From contig CAJUAS010000012.1 in assembly GCA_910584395.1 (NCBI GenBank), forward strand, positions 1-40,177: a DNA stretch of 40,177 nt. The letters are read 5' to 3'. This document shows, piece by piece, positions 28,809 to 36,684 of the stretch. The notes under the pieces are model-generated. The model saw only the letters and a list, made by a program, of their open reading frames with translations. It made no database searches and was not told where the DNA came from. A program made the translations under genes and the position numbers. How positions within the stretch are numbered: the stretch's first letter is position 1; every line of letters starts with the position of its first letter. Source of the stretch: an uncultured Oscillospiraceae bacterium (GTDB lineage: Bacteria; Bacillota; Clostridia; Oscillospirales; Oscillospiraceae).

Positions 28809-30272
28809 TTAGGGCAGGTAATTGCGGGGGTTCACCCGCTGGCCGTTCACCCGCACCTCGAAGTGGCAATGGGGGCCGGTAGAGTTGCCGGTAGAACCGG
28901 ACTTGGCGATGACCTGACCCTGATACACCCGCTCGCCCACCCGAACCAGCAGCTTGGAGTTATGGGCGTAGTAGGTCTGCTTGCCGTTTTCGTGGTCGAT
29001 GACCACATAGTAGCCGTAGCTGTTATGCCAGCAGGCGGTGACCACCTTGCCGCCATCAGCGGCCTTGACGGAAGTGCCGGTACGCACGCCGATGTCCAGT
29101 CCGCCGTGGAAGTCGGAGACGCCGAAGAGGGTGCGCCAGCCGTAACGGGATGTGATCGTGCCTCGAACGGGCCAGATGAAGTTGCCCTTGGCCATGGTCT
29201 TGGGCCGCTCCTTGGTGCCCTTGGCCACCACCTTGGTCTGGGGGGCAGTCAGCTCACGGGTGTTCTGGATATCCCGGGCCTCCTCATAGCCGTTGAGATA
29301 GGTAATGCGGGCGGTGACCAGCGCCGTACCCTCCGCGCCGGGGTCAAGCACCTTGGTGTCCCCCTGATACATGGTGTCGTCCTCTTTGTACTCAATGGGG
29401 GCGGGAATGGCCTCCTGATAGGTCACCGCGTCCACGCTGCGAACGGAGAGATAGGGTACGTTCCGCTGTACGGTCAGTTCCTGTTTGGGCATCAGGCTCT
29501 TCAGGCTGGCCTGCGGATTCATGGCCATCAGTTCGTCCACGGTCATGTCGTGCTTTTTGGCGATGCCGGAATAGGTGTCGCCCTTTTGCACCGTATAGGT
29601 CACCGCTTCCACAGAATCGGAGGTGAGCAGGGCGCGCAGGGCATCCATATCGGCGGTGTCGCCGTTGGCGGTGTAGGAATAGTCCAGATTCACCGGGACG
29701 GTAAACTCGCAGGACACGGTGTTGGCGTTCTGATACGGGGCTTTCAGCTCCGCCAGCAGCTCCTCCAGCTCGGTGGCGTCCGCCAGCACGCCCATGTCCT
29801 TCCCGTCGATGGAGAAGGTGTAATTCTTGCTTACCTCGTCCACCTGATTGAAGAGATAGGTCTCAAAGCCGGACAGGGAGGAGATCTCGCTGCGCTCCAC
29901 GATACGGCTCTTGTAGTCCACTTCGCACGTCAGGTCGTAGTCGCAGCCCAGAATCTCGCCGACCCGGTCTTCCACCCGGCCCACAATGCGCTCAAACTCG
30001 CCCCGGTCAGAGACAACGCCCAGCGGCGTGCCGTCCACCGTCACCTCGTACCCGCGGGTATAGACCGTGGGGACAGTGGTGAGAACCGCAATGAACAGCG
30101 CCGCGAGCAAAAAGGCCCGCGCCGGGAAACGCCGCTTTTCCCGGCCTGCGTCCCAACGAAACAGCATATCGTCTACCCGGTCGCGCAGCTCTTTGCGCCA
30201 GTCGCGCTTGGCGGCAGCGCCGTTCTCCGCCGCCTCCGAGAGCTGAGGGCCGGGGTACAATATCTCGTCCAT
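28809..30272 (-). CDS. Membrane-anchored M23 endopeptidase with LysM and G5 domains
   Basis: The 487-residue protein has a cytoplasmic N-terminus, one membrane helix (~52-70, AFLLAALFIAVLTTVPTVY), and a long extracellular part: LysM (~226-270, TYTVQKGDTYSGIAKKH), a G5 domain (~278-345), and a C-terminal M23 lysostaphin-type peptidase (~365-487). Zinc ligands are present: FHGGLDIG (His, Asp) and the HxH of GPHCHFEVRV; YAHNSKL replaces the usual YGHLS. Such enzymes cut peptidoglycan cross-bridges during growth or sporulation. No signal-peptide cleavage site is seen, so it is probably held in the membrane. The promoter at 30357-30385 is sigma-A-like, which argues for vegetative expression. Confidence 0.88.
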   Translation of the reverse strand: MDEILYPGPQLSEAAENGAAAKRDWRKELRDRVDDMLFRWDAGREKRRFPARAFLLAALFIAVLTTVPTVYTRGYEVTVDGTPLGVVSDRGEFERIVGRVEDRVGEILGCDYDLTCEVDYKSRIVERSEISSLSGFETYLFNQVDEVSKNYTFSIDGKDMGVLADATELEELLAELKAPYQNANTVSCEFTVPVNLDYSYTANGDTADMDALRALLTSDSVEAVTYTVQKGDTYSGIAKKHDMTVDELMAMNPQASLKSLMPKQELTVQRNVPYLSVRSVDAVTYQEAIPAPIEYKEDDTMYQGDTKVLDPGAEGTALVTARITYLNGYEEARDIQNTRELTAPQTKVVAKGTKERPKTMAKGNFIWPVRGTITSRYGWRTLFGVSDFHGGLDIGVRTGTSVKAADGGKVVTACWHNSYGYYVVIDHENGKQTYYAHNSKLLVRVGERVYQGQVIAKSGSTGNSTGPHCHFEVRVNGQRVNPRNYLP

Positions 30273-30356
30273 CGCAGTTCACCTCCCACCAAATATTGTG
30301 GAATCCCCACCCGTTTCCGGGACAGGAAAAAATTACAATTCAGTTACAACATTGGT

Positions 30357-30385
30357 ATCATACACCCTTTCAAGCCGCCCGTCAA
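30357..30385 (-). promoter_or_regulatory. Promoter of the M23 peptidase gene
   Basis: TTGACG (30380-30385), 17 bases, TATGAT (30357-30362) on the minus strand. The rest of 30273-30567 holds this promoter, an AT-rich stretch with no gene seen (30386-30520) and the spoIIID terminator. Confidence 0.65.
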
Positions 30386-30520
30386 CCCCGTTCTCCGTCT
30401 CCCGGCACAGGTTTTGTCACCGTTTTGTAACAATATCTTGGGGGTTGCGCGGCCAAAACAGCCGATCTTCCACAACCACTGCCTTTTTTGAAAAACGGGA
30501 AAAATTTTTCTGCGTGCAAT

Positions 30521-30557
30521 ACACAAAGCCGCCGGAAGGAATCTTCCTCCCGGCGGC
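30521..30557 (-). terminator. Terminator of spoIIID
   Basis: Arms GCCGCCGG / CCGGCGGC (30528-30535 and 30550-30557), then TTTGTGT on the minus strand, 11 bases after the spoIIID stop. Confidence 0.75.
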
Positions 30558-30567
30558 CTCGCGCTTT

Positions 30568-30816
30568 TTACTCTCCCTTATATTTCCTCCGCGTCGCCGC
30601 GCCGCCCCGCAGGTGGCGCTGGGCCTTGTTCACGTCCAGCACCTCCTTTACCTGCGCGTAAAGCCCCGGCCGAAAGGCCGCCAGCCGCTCGGAGATGTCC
30701 TTGTGTACCGTGCTTTTGCTCAAGCCGAACTTGGCCGCGGCGGCGCGGACGGTCGCCCCGTGGTCAATGATATACTCCGCCAGCGCCACCGCCCGCTCCT
30801 CAATATTTCCCTTCAC
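30568..30816 (-). CDS. spoIIID: Sporulation transcription factor SpoIIID
   Basis: The 82-residue protein matches SpoIIID, the mother-cell regulator that modifies the sigma-E regulon. The N-terminal IEERAVALAEYIIDHGATVR, the helix-turn-helix AAAAKFGLSKSTVHKDISERL and the basic C-terminal helix (LDVNKAQRHLRGG) are all present at the usual spacing. It starts with GTG at 30816 (GGGAG about ten bases upstream); no ATG in frame gives the conserved N-terminus. A sigma-E-type promoter (30848-30876) lies 31 bases upstream, in agreement with spoIIID being sigma-E-dependent in Bacillus. It is divergent from asnS. Confidence 0.95.
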   Translation of the reverse strand: MKGNIEERAVALAEYIIDHGATVRAAAAKFGLSKSTVHKDISERLAAFRPGLYAQVKEVLDVNKAQRHLRGGAATRRKYKGE

Positions 30817-30847
30817 ACAGCAACACTCCCTGCCCTTGACCTATGGC

Positions 30848-30876
30848 ACTATACGCGCCGGGAGAAGAAAATATTC
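30848..30876 (-). promoter_or_regulatory. Sigma-E-like promoter of spoIIID
   Basis: GAATATT (30870-30876), 14 bases, CGTATAGT (30848-30855) on the minus strand. The -35 is a perfect sigma-E match and the -10 is close to CATACANT. No sigma-A promoter is seen on this strand. Confidence 0.5.
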
Positions 30877-30884
30877 CCTCGCCC

Positions 30885-30913
30885 TTGCAACCGCAGGCAT
30901 AATGGTCTATAAT
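30885..30913 (+). promoter_or_regulatory. Promoter of asnS
   Basis: TTGCAA (30885-30890), 17 bases, TATAAT (30908-30913), giving a short leader of about 28 bases, so there is no room for a T-box. Confidence 0.75.
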
Positions 30914-30947
30914 AGGTTCACATTTATAATGTAAGAGAGGGATCGTT

Positions 30948-32342
30948 ATGCAGCGCACCACTATCCGTGAACTTTTGGCCGATATGGACGCCTTTGCCGG
31001 CAAGACTGTCACCGTCTGCGGCTGGGCGCGCACCATTCGGGACATGAAGACCTTCGGCTTTATTGAACTTAACGACGGCTCCGCCTTCCAGAATCTTCAG
31101 GTCGTGATGGACGCCAACCTTCTTCCCAATTACAAGGACATTGCCGGGCAGAACGTGGGCGCGGCCCTGATCGTCTCCGGTCAGGTGGTGCTTACCCCCG
31201 AGGCCAAGCAGCCTCTGGAGCTGAAGGCCGCCGCCATTGAGGTGGAGGGCGTTTCCACTCCTGACTACCCCCTGCAGAAAAAGCGCCACTCGGTGGAGTA
31301 CCTGCGTACCATCCAGCACCTGCGCCCCCGGACGAACCTTTTCTCCGCCGCCTTCCGGGTGCGCTCCGCCGCCGCCTACGCCATCCACGAGTTTTTCCAG
31401 CGCCGCGGCTTTATCTATGTCCACACCCCCATCATCACCGCCTCTGACTGTGAGGGGGCGGGAGAGATGTTCCAAGTCACCACGCTGCCCCTGAACGACG
31501 CGCCCAAGACGCAGGACGGCGGGGTGGATTTCTCGCAGGATTTCTTCGGCAAGCCCGCCAGCCTCACCGTTTCCGGCCAGCTCAACGCGGAAAACTTCGC
31601 CATGGCCTTTGGGGATGTCTACACCTTCGGCCCGACCTTCCGGGCGGAAAAGTCCAACACCCAGCGCCACGCGGCGGAGTTCTGGATGATCGAGCCGGAG
31701 ATGGCCTTCTGCGATCTGGCCGGGGATATGGACGTGGCGGAGGCCATGATCAAGTATGTCATCAAGGCCGTTTTGGAGCGGTGCGCCGCCGAGATCGACT
31801 TCTGCAACGCCTTTTTGGACAAGGGCCTGAAGGAGCGTCTGGAGCACGTGGCCGCCAGCGACTTTGGCCGCGTGAGCTACACCGAGGCCATCGACATCCT
31901 CCAAAAATCCGGGGTGAAGTTTGAATACCCCGTGTCTTGGGGCTGCGACCTCCAGACCGAGCATGAGCGGTATCTCACCGAGCAGCACTTCCAAAAGCCG
32001 GTGTTCGTCACCGACTACCCCAAGGAGATCAAGGCGTTCTATATGCGGGAAAATCCCGACGGGAAGACCGTCGCCGCCGCCGACTGCCTTGTTCCCGGCA
32101 TCGGGGAGATTATCGGCGGCAGCCAGCGCGAGGAGCGTCTGGATAAGTTAGAGGCCCGCATGGACGAGCTGGGCATGGACAAGGAGAACTACTGGTGGTA
32201 TCTCGACCTGCGCCGCTATGGCTCTTGCACCCACGCCGGCTTCGGTCTGGGCTTTGAGCGGCTGGTGATGTACCTCACCGGCATTTCCAACATCCGCGAC
32301 GTGGAGCTGCATCCCCGCACGGTGGGAAACGCTGAATTTTAA
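30948..32342 (+). CDS. asnS: Asparaginyl-tRNA synthetase
   Basis: The 464-residue class II synthetase has an N-terminal OB-fold anticodon-binding domain (TVCGWARTIRDMKTFGFIELNDGS, ~18-42) and the catalytic core: motif 1 around FFQRRGFIYVHTPIITASDCEGAGEMF, motif 2 FGPTFRAEKSNTQRHAAEFWMIEPEMAF, motif 3 GFGLGFERLVMYLTG. The insert between motifs (ADCEGAGEMFQVTTL...FFGKPASLTVSGQLNAE) is typical of AsnRS rather than AspRS. It charges tRNA-Asn with asparagine. The ATG follows AGAGAGGGATC. The next gene begins one base after its stop, so the secreted protein downstream is translated in coupling. Confidence 0.95.
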   Translation: MQRTTIRELLADMDAFAGKTVTVCGWARTIRDMKTFGFIELNDGSAFQNLQVVMDANLLPNYKDIAGQNVGAALIVSGQVVLTPEAKQPLELKAAAIEVEGVSTPDYPLQKKRHSVEYLRTIQHLRPRTNLFSAAFRVRSAAAYAIHEFFQRRGFIYVHTPIITASDCEGAGEMFQVTTLPLNDAPKTQDGGVDFSQDFFGKPASLTVSGQLNAENFAMAFGDVYTFGPTFRAEKSNTQRHAAEFWMIEPEMAFCDLAGDMDVAEAMIKYVIKAVLERCAAEIDFCNAFLDKGLKERLEHVAASDFGRVSYTEAIDILQKSGVKFEYPVSWGCDLQTEHERYLTEQHFQKPVFVTDYPKEIKAFYMRENPDGKTVAAADCLVPGIGEIIGGSQREERLDKLEARMDELGMDKENYWWYLDLRRYGSCTHAGFGLGFERLVMYLTGISNIRDVELHPRTVGNAEF

Positions 32343-32343
32343 C

Positions 32344-33513
32344 ATGAAAAAACGTCTTTTGGCCCTGCTGTGCGCGGTCGCGGCGTGCCTTGCTCTATTG
32401 ATTCCTTGGAGTTATGCCGCCAGTGTTTATGACGATGTGTATTTGGTCGGCGTCAATGATACCGTCCTTTTGGGCCTGATCTCCGAAAGCCAGATGCCGG
32501 TGCGCCGGGGCAACGTGATCTATGCCCCCTACACCGTTCTGGACAACAAGGAGCTGGGCTTGAGCTACGCGCTGAACCGCAGCGGCGGAACGTTCACCAT
32601 CTTTAACCGGGAAAGCACCCTGATTTTCCAGCTCAACGGCTCCGGCTCGGCGGACAAGAAGGGCGGGGAGTACGCGCAGGGCATCATTACCCGCAACGGC
32701 GTGGTGTATATCCCTCTGCGCTTTGTGTGCAACTTTTTCGACTTGAGCTACTCCTTCTACAATCTGGTGCTCCCCGACGGCTCCGTCCCCATCGCCCGTC
32801 TCCGCACCTCCACCGCCACTCTGGGGGACGCCCAGTTCGGCACGCAGGCCGCCCAGCTTGTGGCCGGCCCTCTGGCCCAGTATCTCGCCGCGCAGGCCAC
32901 CCCCGAGCCTACCCCTACCCCCCGGCCTACGCCGCGGCCCACCCCCACTCCCACCGCTCCCGCCGTGCCTATTCCCACTCCCTCCGCGCCTCCTCAGGCC
33001 GCCGACGTGTCCTTTGCCGTGGCCTGTACCGACCCCGACGGGTTTTCCGAGGTTCTGAGCACGCTGGAGCAGTACCGGGTCAAGACCCTGTTCCTTTTCC
33101 CGGTGGACGCCCTGTCCCAGCAGGACGGTCAAGTCCGCTCTGCGGCGGCGGCCGGGCATCAGGTCGGCCTGCTTCTCACCTCCGGCGACCCGCTCTCGGA
33201 GTTCCGCCGGGGCAATGAGCTGCTGGGCCATATCCTCCGCTATGAGGCCACGCAGGTCGCCCTTCAGGACGAAGCGGCCGCCGCCGAGCTGGGGGAGGAG
33301 GCCGCCCCTTGGTGGCTCTGGCGGACAAACACCTATCTGCGGACGGGCAGCGCGGCCACGCAGGCCCGCAGTCTCATGCAAGACATTGCCGACCGGGGGA
33401 ACGCCTACGTCACCCTACCCTCCACCCCCCGCTCGGCGCAGGTTCTCCGCCGCGTCCTCCCCACCTTGACCCAGCGGCCGTATACCATCCGGCTGATGAC
33501 CGAAGCATCGTAA
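32344..33513 (+). CDS. Secreted protein with stalk domain and degenerate NodB-like deacetylase domain
   Basis: The 389-residue protein has a signal peptide (LLALLCAVAACLALLIPWSYA), then about 130 residues resembling the copper-amine-oxidase N-terminal-like stalk domain (MPVRRGNVIYAPYTVL and VVYIPLRFVCNFFDLSY), a Thr-Pro linker (PEPTPTPRPTPRPTPTP, ~183-205), and a C-terminal domain. That last domain follows the NodB pattern in outline (a first strand FAVACTDPDG, helix EVLSTLEQYRVK, strand TLFLFPVD, VRSAAAAGHQVGLLL) but lacks the catalytic Asp-Asp, HSxxH and RxPYG residues, so it should be enzymatically dead, perhaps a glycan binder. No ribosome-binding site of its own is evident; it starts one base after asnS stops. 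Confidence 0.65.
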   Translation: MKKRLLALLCAVAACLALLIPWSYAASVYDDVYLVGVNDTVLLGLISESQMPVRRGNVIYAPYTVLDNKELGLSYALNRSGGTFTIFNRESTLIFQLNGSGSADKKGGEYAQGIITRNGVVYIPLRFVCNFFDLSYSFYNLVLPDGSVPIARLRTSTATLGDAQFGTQAAQLVAGPLAQYLAAQATPEPTPTPRPTPRPTPTPTAPAVPIPTPSAPPQAADVSFAVACTDPDGFSEVLSTLEQYRVKTLFLFPVDALSQQDGQVRSAAAAGHQVGLLLTSGDPLSEFRRGNELLGHILRYEATQVALQDEAAAAELGEEAAPWWLWRTNTYLRTGSAATQARSLMQDIADRGNAYVTLPSTPRSAQVLRRVLPTLTQRPYTIRLMTEAS

Positions 33514-33517
33514 AAGA

Positions 33518-33551
33518 AGCCACCGTTCGCAAATGCGAACGGTGGCTTTTA
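33518..33551. terminator. Bidirectional terminator between the asnS unit and feoB
   Basis: A 13-bp stem AGCCACCGTTCGC / GCGAACGGTGGCT, loop AAAT, with TTTTA on the plus side and a T-rich tail (TCTTTTA) on the minus side. Confidence 0.85.
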
Positions 33552-33571
33552 TCAACCAACAAAAAAGGCGG

Positions 33572-35563
33572 TCAATGGCATCCCGCGCAGCTGGCGCACA
33601 CGCCGCTGCAGCCGCTCTTTTTCCGTCCCCGGCACAGCAGCCAAACCATCCCCACCAGACAGAGGAGCGCCGCCGCCGCGCCGACCGGGTCGGTGTGCCC
33701 GGTAAACGCGCTGCCCAACTGATAGACGATGAGGGAGGCCGCATAGGCAAAGGCACACATATAGCCGATGGCAGCGGCCGTCCACTTCCCGCTGTTCATT
33801 TCCCGGCGGATCGCCCCCATGGCGGCAAAGCAGGGCGCGCACAGCAGGTTGAAGATCATAAAGGAATACGCACTGATGGGAGTGAACACCGCCCCGATCT
33901 GGGCGGAGAAGTCCGCACCCGGATAGAGGACGCGGAAGGTGGAGACCACGTTTTCCTTGGCGATCAAGCCGGTGACCGTGCCCACCGCGGCCTGCCAAGT
34001 GCCAAAGCCCAGCGGAGCAAAGATCCAGCACACCGCCCCACCGATGGCCGTCAAAATGGAATTGGCGTTGTCGCTCACCATGCCGAAGACACCGTCCTCC
34101 ACTCCGAAGCTCTGAAGAAACCACAGCAGAACGGAGGAACAGAGGATCACCGTCCCCGCCCGCTTGATAAAGCTCCAGCCCCGCTCCCAAGTGGAGCGCA
34201 GGACGTTGCCCACCGCAGGCACATGATAGGCGGGCAGCTCCATGACGAAGGGCGCAGGCTCTCCGGCAAAGGGCTTGGTCTTTTTGAGGATGACGCCGGA
34301 GATTACAATGGCCGCCACCCCGATAAAATAGGCGGAGGTGGCTACCAGCGCGCGGTTGCCGCCGAACAGCGCCCCGGCAAACATAGCGATGATGGGCATT
34401 TTCGCGCCGCAAGGAATAAAGCAGGTGGTCATCACGGTCATGCGCCGGTCGCGCTCGTTCTCGATGGTTCTCGACGCCATCACCCCCGGCACGCCGCACC
34501 CTGTTCCCACCAGCATGGGGATAAAGGACTTGCCCGACAGGCCGAACTTGCGGAAGATCCGGTCCATGATAAAGGCCACCCGCGCCATGTAGCCGATGTC
34601 CTCCAAAATGGACAGCAGCAAAAACAGCACCAGCATTTGGGGCACGAAGCCCAGCACCGCGCCCACGCCGCCGATGATACCGTCCACGATCAGTCCCATC
34701 AGCCACTCCGAGCAGCCCATGTCCGCCAGCCAGCCGCCCACCGCACCGGGCACAAGCTCCCCGAACAGCACCTCGTTGCACCAGTCGGTGGCACGCGTGC
34801 CGACGGACACCCCCCAGCCGCCCATGGACAGGGCGTACACCAAGAACATCACCGCCACAAAGATCGGCAGGGCCAAAACCCGGTTGGTCACCACCCGGTC
34901 TACCTTGTCGGAAGCCGACAGGGCATAGGCCGCGCGGCCCTTTTTCACCGCCTTGCCCACCACTTCCCCGATAAAGTCATACCGGGCGGCGGCAGTGGCG
35001 CTCTCCACGTCATCCCCGTCCTCCAGCGCGCTCTCGTCCGCCGCAAAGCTGCGGCAGCGGGGCGCAGGACCGCGGGCGGCGGCCAGCACGGCGGCCACCG
35101 TCTCGTCCACCCCCTTGTTTTTTAGGGCGGTCAGCCCCACCACGGAGCAGCCCAGCCCCTTTTCCAGCTCCTTCAGGTCGATCTTGTCCCCATTCTTCTC
35201 CGCCAGATCCATCATGTTCACCGCCACCACTACCGGGATGCCCACCTCCATGAGCTGGGTTGTGAGGTAGAGGTTGCGCTCCAAATTCGTTCCATCCACA
35301 ATGTTGAGGATGGCGTCTGGCTTTTCGTTGATTAGATAATTCCGGGCCACCACCTCCTCCGGGGAGTAAGGGGACAGGGAATAGATGCCGGGCAGATCCT
35401 GAACCGTCACGTCCTTATGCCCCTTCAGTCTGCCCTCCTTTTTCTCCACCGTCACCCCCGGCCAGTTGCCTACATACTGGTTTGCCCCCGTCAGCGCGTT
35501 AAAGAGGGTGGTCTTTCCGCAGTTGGGGTTGCCCGCCAAGGCGATCTTCAGCTCCATTTCCAT
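33572..35563 (-). CDS. feoB: Ferrous iron transporter FeoB with fused Cys-rich tail
   Basis: The 663-residue protein has an N-terminal G domain (LAGNPNCGKTTLFNALTG at ~9-26, LPGIYSLSPYS, VAVNMMDLAEKNG), a GDI-like helical spacer, then the membrane core with two Gate motifs (MLVGTGCGVPGVMASRT, TCFIPCGAKMPI) and about eight helices. FeoB imports Fe(II). After the usual core the protein adds one more membrane helix (AALLCLVGMVWLLCRG) and ends KKSGCSGVCASCAGCH. That matches the pattern of the small FeoB-associated Cys-rich membrane protein, which is usually a separate gene; here it appears fused. The ATG follows AAGGGAAGGAGAC, 12 bases after feoA. It is the last gene of a metal-regulated operon. 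Confidence 0.93.
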   Translation of the reverse strand: MEMELKIALAGNPNCGKTTLFNALTGANQYVGNWPGVTVEKKEGRLKGHKDVTVQDLPGIYSLSPYSPEEVVARNYLINEKPDAILNIVDGTNLERNLYLTTQLMEVGIPVVVAVNMMDLAEKNGDKIDLKELEKGLGCSVVGLTALKNKGVDETVAAVLAAARGPAPRCRSFAADESALEDGDDVESATAAARYDFIGEVVGKAVKKGRAAYALSASDKVDRVVTNRVLALPIFVAVMFLVYALSMGGWGVSVGTRATDWCNEVLFGELVPGAVGGWLADMGCSEWLMGLIVDGIIGGVGAVLGFVPQMLVLFLLLSILEDIGYMARVAFIMDRIFRKFGLSGKSFIPMLVGTGCGVPGVMASRTIENERDRRMTVMTTCFIPCGAKMPIIAMFAGALFGGNRALVATSAYFIGVAAIVISGVILKKTKPFAGEPAPFVMELPAYHVPAVGNVLRSTWERGWSFIKRAGTVILCSSVLLWFLQSFGVEDGVFGMVSDNANSILTAIGGAVCWIFAPLGFGTWQAAVGTVTGLIAKENVVSTFRVLYPGADFSAQIGAVFTPISAYSFMIFNLLCAPCFAAMGAIRREMNSGKWTAAAIGYMCAFAYAASLIVYQLGSAFTGHTDPVGAAAALLCLVGMVWLLCRGRKKSGCSGVCASCAGCH

Positions 35564-35575
35564 TGTCTCCTTCCC

Positions 35576-35797
35576 TTATTCTATCTCGATCAGTTCGGCG
35601 TCCGCCTTCCGCACACTCAGCTCATACCCCCGCACGGAAAGCTCCATGGGGTCGCCCAGCGGGGCGACCTTCCGCACCAGAAGCTCCGCTCCCCGCGTCA
35701 GGCCCATGTCCAAGATCCGCCGCCGGGTCGCCCCTTCCCCGTGCAGCCTGACCACGGTGGCCCGCTCTCCTACCTTCACATTCTTCAGCGTTTTCAT
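35576..35797 (-). CDS. feoA: FeoA family protein (proximal to feoB)
   Basis: A 73-residue SH3-like FeoA domain: VGERATVVRLHGEGATRRRILDMGLTRGAELLVRKVAPLGDPMELSVRGYELSVRK in sections, with the characteristic LDMGLTRG turn and GYELSVR. FeoA is a small cytoplasmic partner of FeoB that supports its GTPase-driven iron import. It lies 12 bases before feoB and 16 after the second feoA gene, with GGGAAGGAAACAGG as ribosome-binding site. Confidence 0.92.
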   Translation of the reverse strand: MKTLKNVKVGERATVVRLHGEGATRRRILDMGLTRGAELLVRKVAPLGDPMELSVRGYELSVRKADAELIEIE

Positions 35798-35813
35798 CCT
35801 GTTTCCTTCCCTT

Positions 35814-36023
35814 CTAAATAAGAATACGGCTTGCCAGTCCGGCGTCCAGCGCCACCCGGCCGTCCTTGACCTGCAAGATCAAATTGCCCGCCAGCGCGCT
35901 GACCACCGTCACCACCGCGTCCTCTACGAAGCCCAGCTCCGCCAGATGGAGACGCACCTCGTCCTTCCCCGCGATGCGCCGGATGGTCACCTGCTCCCCC
36001 ACCTGCGCCAAGGTCAACGGCAT
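35814..36023 (-). CDS. Second FeoA family protein (first gene of the feo operon)
   Basis: A 69-residue FeoA paralogue with AQVGEQVTIRRIAGKDEVRLHLAELGFVEDA in sections, the LAELGFVEDA turn and a final DGRVALDAGLASRI in place of the canonical GxxxxLR. Two unlike FeoA proteins before FeoB are common in Clostridia, where one may form a separate structural subunit. Its start at 36023 has AAGGAGCGAGG just before. It lies directly after the promoter that carries the DtxR-type palindromes. Confidence 0.88.
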   Translation of the reverse strand: MPLTLAQVGEQVTIRRIAGKDEVRLHLAELGFVEDAVVTVVSALAGNLILQVKDGRVALDAGLASRILI

Positions 36024-36043
36024 CCTCCTCGCTCCTTTCTTTG

Positions 36044-36137
36044 GTTAGCTATCGCTAACTCATTCGGAATATCATAGCGGTTAGTTAATCCTAACCGCTT
36101 ATGAGGTTAGTATAGGCTAACCTCCGCCATTTGTCAA
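36044..36137 (-). promoter_or_regulatory. feo promoter with three DtxR-type palindromes
   Basis: TTGACA (36132-36137), 17 bases, TATACT (36109-36114) on the minus strand. AGGTTAG-TATAGG-CTAACCT (36104-36123) is a perfect palindrome covering the -10; GCGGTTAG/CTAACCGC (36077-36098) and GTTAGC-TATC-GCTAAC (36044-36059) follow downstream in the leader. All match the TTAGGTTAGsCTAACCTAA operator of iron-dependent DtxR/IdeR repressors, so iron should shut off feo strongly. Confidence 0.75.
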
Positions 36138-36179
36138 GAGGGTCGGGGGAAATTTTTCTTGCCCTTTGGGTTTGGATAT

Positions 36180-36189
36180 GCTAACCTAA
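36180..36189 (+). promoter_or_regulatory. DtxR-type half operator before the regulator gene
   Basis: GCTAACCTAA lies 28 bases before the DtxR-family gene and is the right half of the operator found in the feo promoter. It may allow autoregulation. A clear plus-strand promoter is hard to pick here; TTGCCC at 36159 is a possible -35. Confidence 0.4.
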
Positions 36190-36217
36190 AGTTATTCAGG
36201 TAAAGGAGGCGGCGGCC

Positions 36218-36592
36218 ATGTCTATCCACGAATCGGGAGAGGACTATTTGGAGTCCATTTTGAAGCTCCAGCAGGAGGGCAAGGAGGTTCGCAGCATTGA
36301 CGTGGTGGCCGATCTGGGCTACTCCAAGCCCAGCGTCAGCGTGGGTATGAAGCGTCTGCGGGAAAGCGGCTATATTACGGTGGCTCAAGACGGGATCATC
36401 TCCCTCACTCCGCAGGGGGAGGCGGTGGCCCAGCGCATTATCGGCCGCCACAGGACGCTCACCGCCTTTTTCATCCGTCTGGGGGTGTCCCCGGAGGTGG
36501 CGGAGCGGGACGCATGCAAGGTGGAACATGATTTGAGCGACGAGACCTTTGAAAAGCTGGTAGCCCATGCGGCGCAAGGGGAGGCAACTTAG
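36218..36592 (+). CDS. DtxR/MntR family iron-dependent transcriptional regulator
   Basis: The 124-residue protein has the DtxR-family winged helix: HESGEDYLESILKLQQEG (helix 1), VRSIDVVADLGYSKPSVSVGMKRLRESGYI (recognition helix region, ~27-56), DGIISLTPQGEAVAQRIIGRHRTLTAFFIRLGVSPEVAERDACKVEHDLSDETFEKLV in sections, which holds the metal-binding and dimerisation helices with Cys and His ligands (ACKVEH). It lacks the SH3 domain of full DtxR, like MntR and other short forms. It lies next to feo, across the DtxR palindromes, so it is the likely iron sensor that controls the Feo operon. The ATG follows AAAGGAGGCGGC. Confidence 0.9.
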   Translation: MSIHESGEDYLESILKLQQEGKEVRSIDVVADLGYSKPSVSVGMKRLRESGYITVAQDGIISLTPQGEAVAQRIIGRHRTLTAFFIRLGVSPEVAERDACKVEHDLSDETFEKLVAHAAQGEAT

Positions 36593-36684
36593 TGTTGCGG
36601 CGGTTTTTGTGAAATTCAAACCCTAAGTTGGTGGATTGTTCCCCTCTGCCACGGTACAATGACGCCACAAAGGAGGTCAACAAG

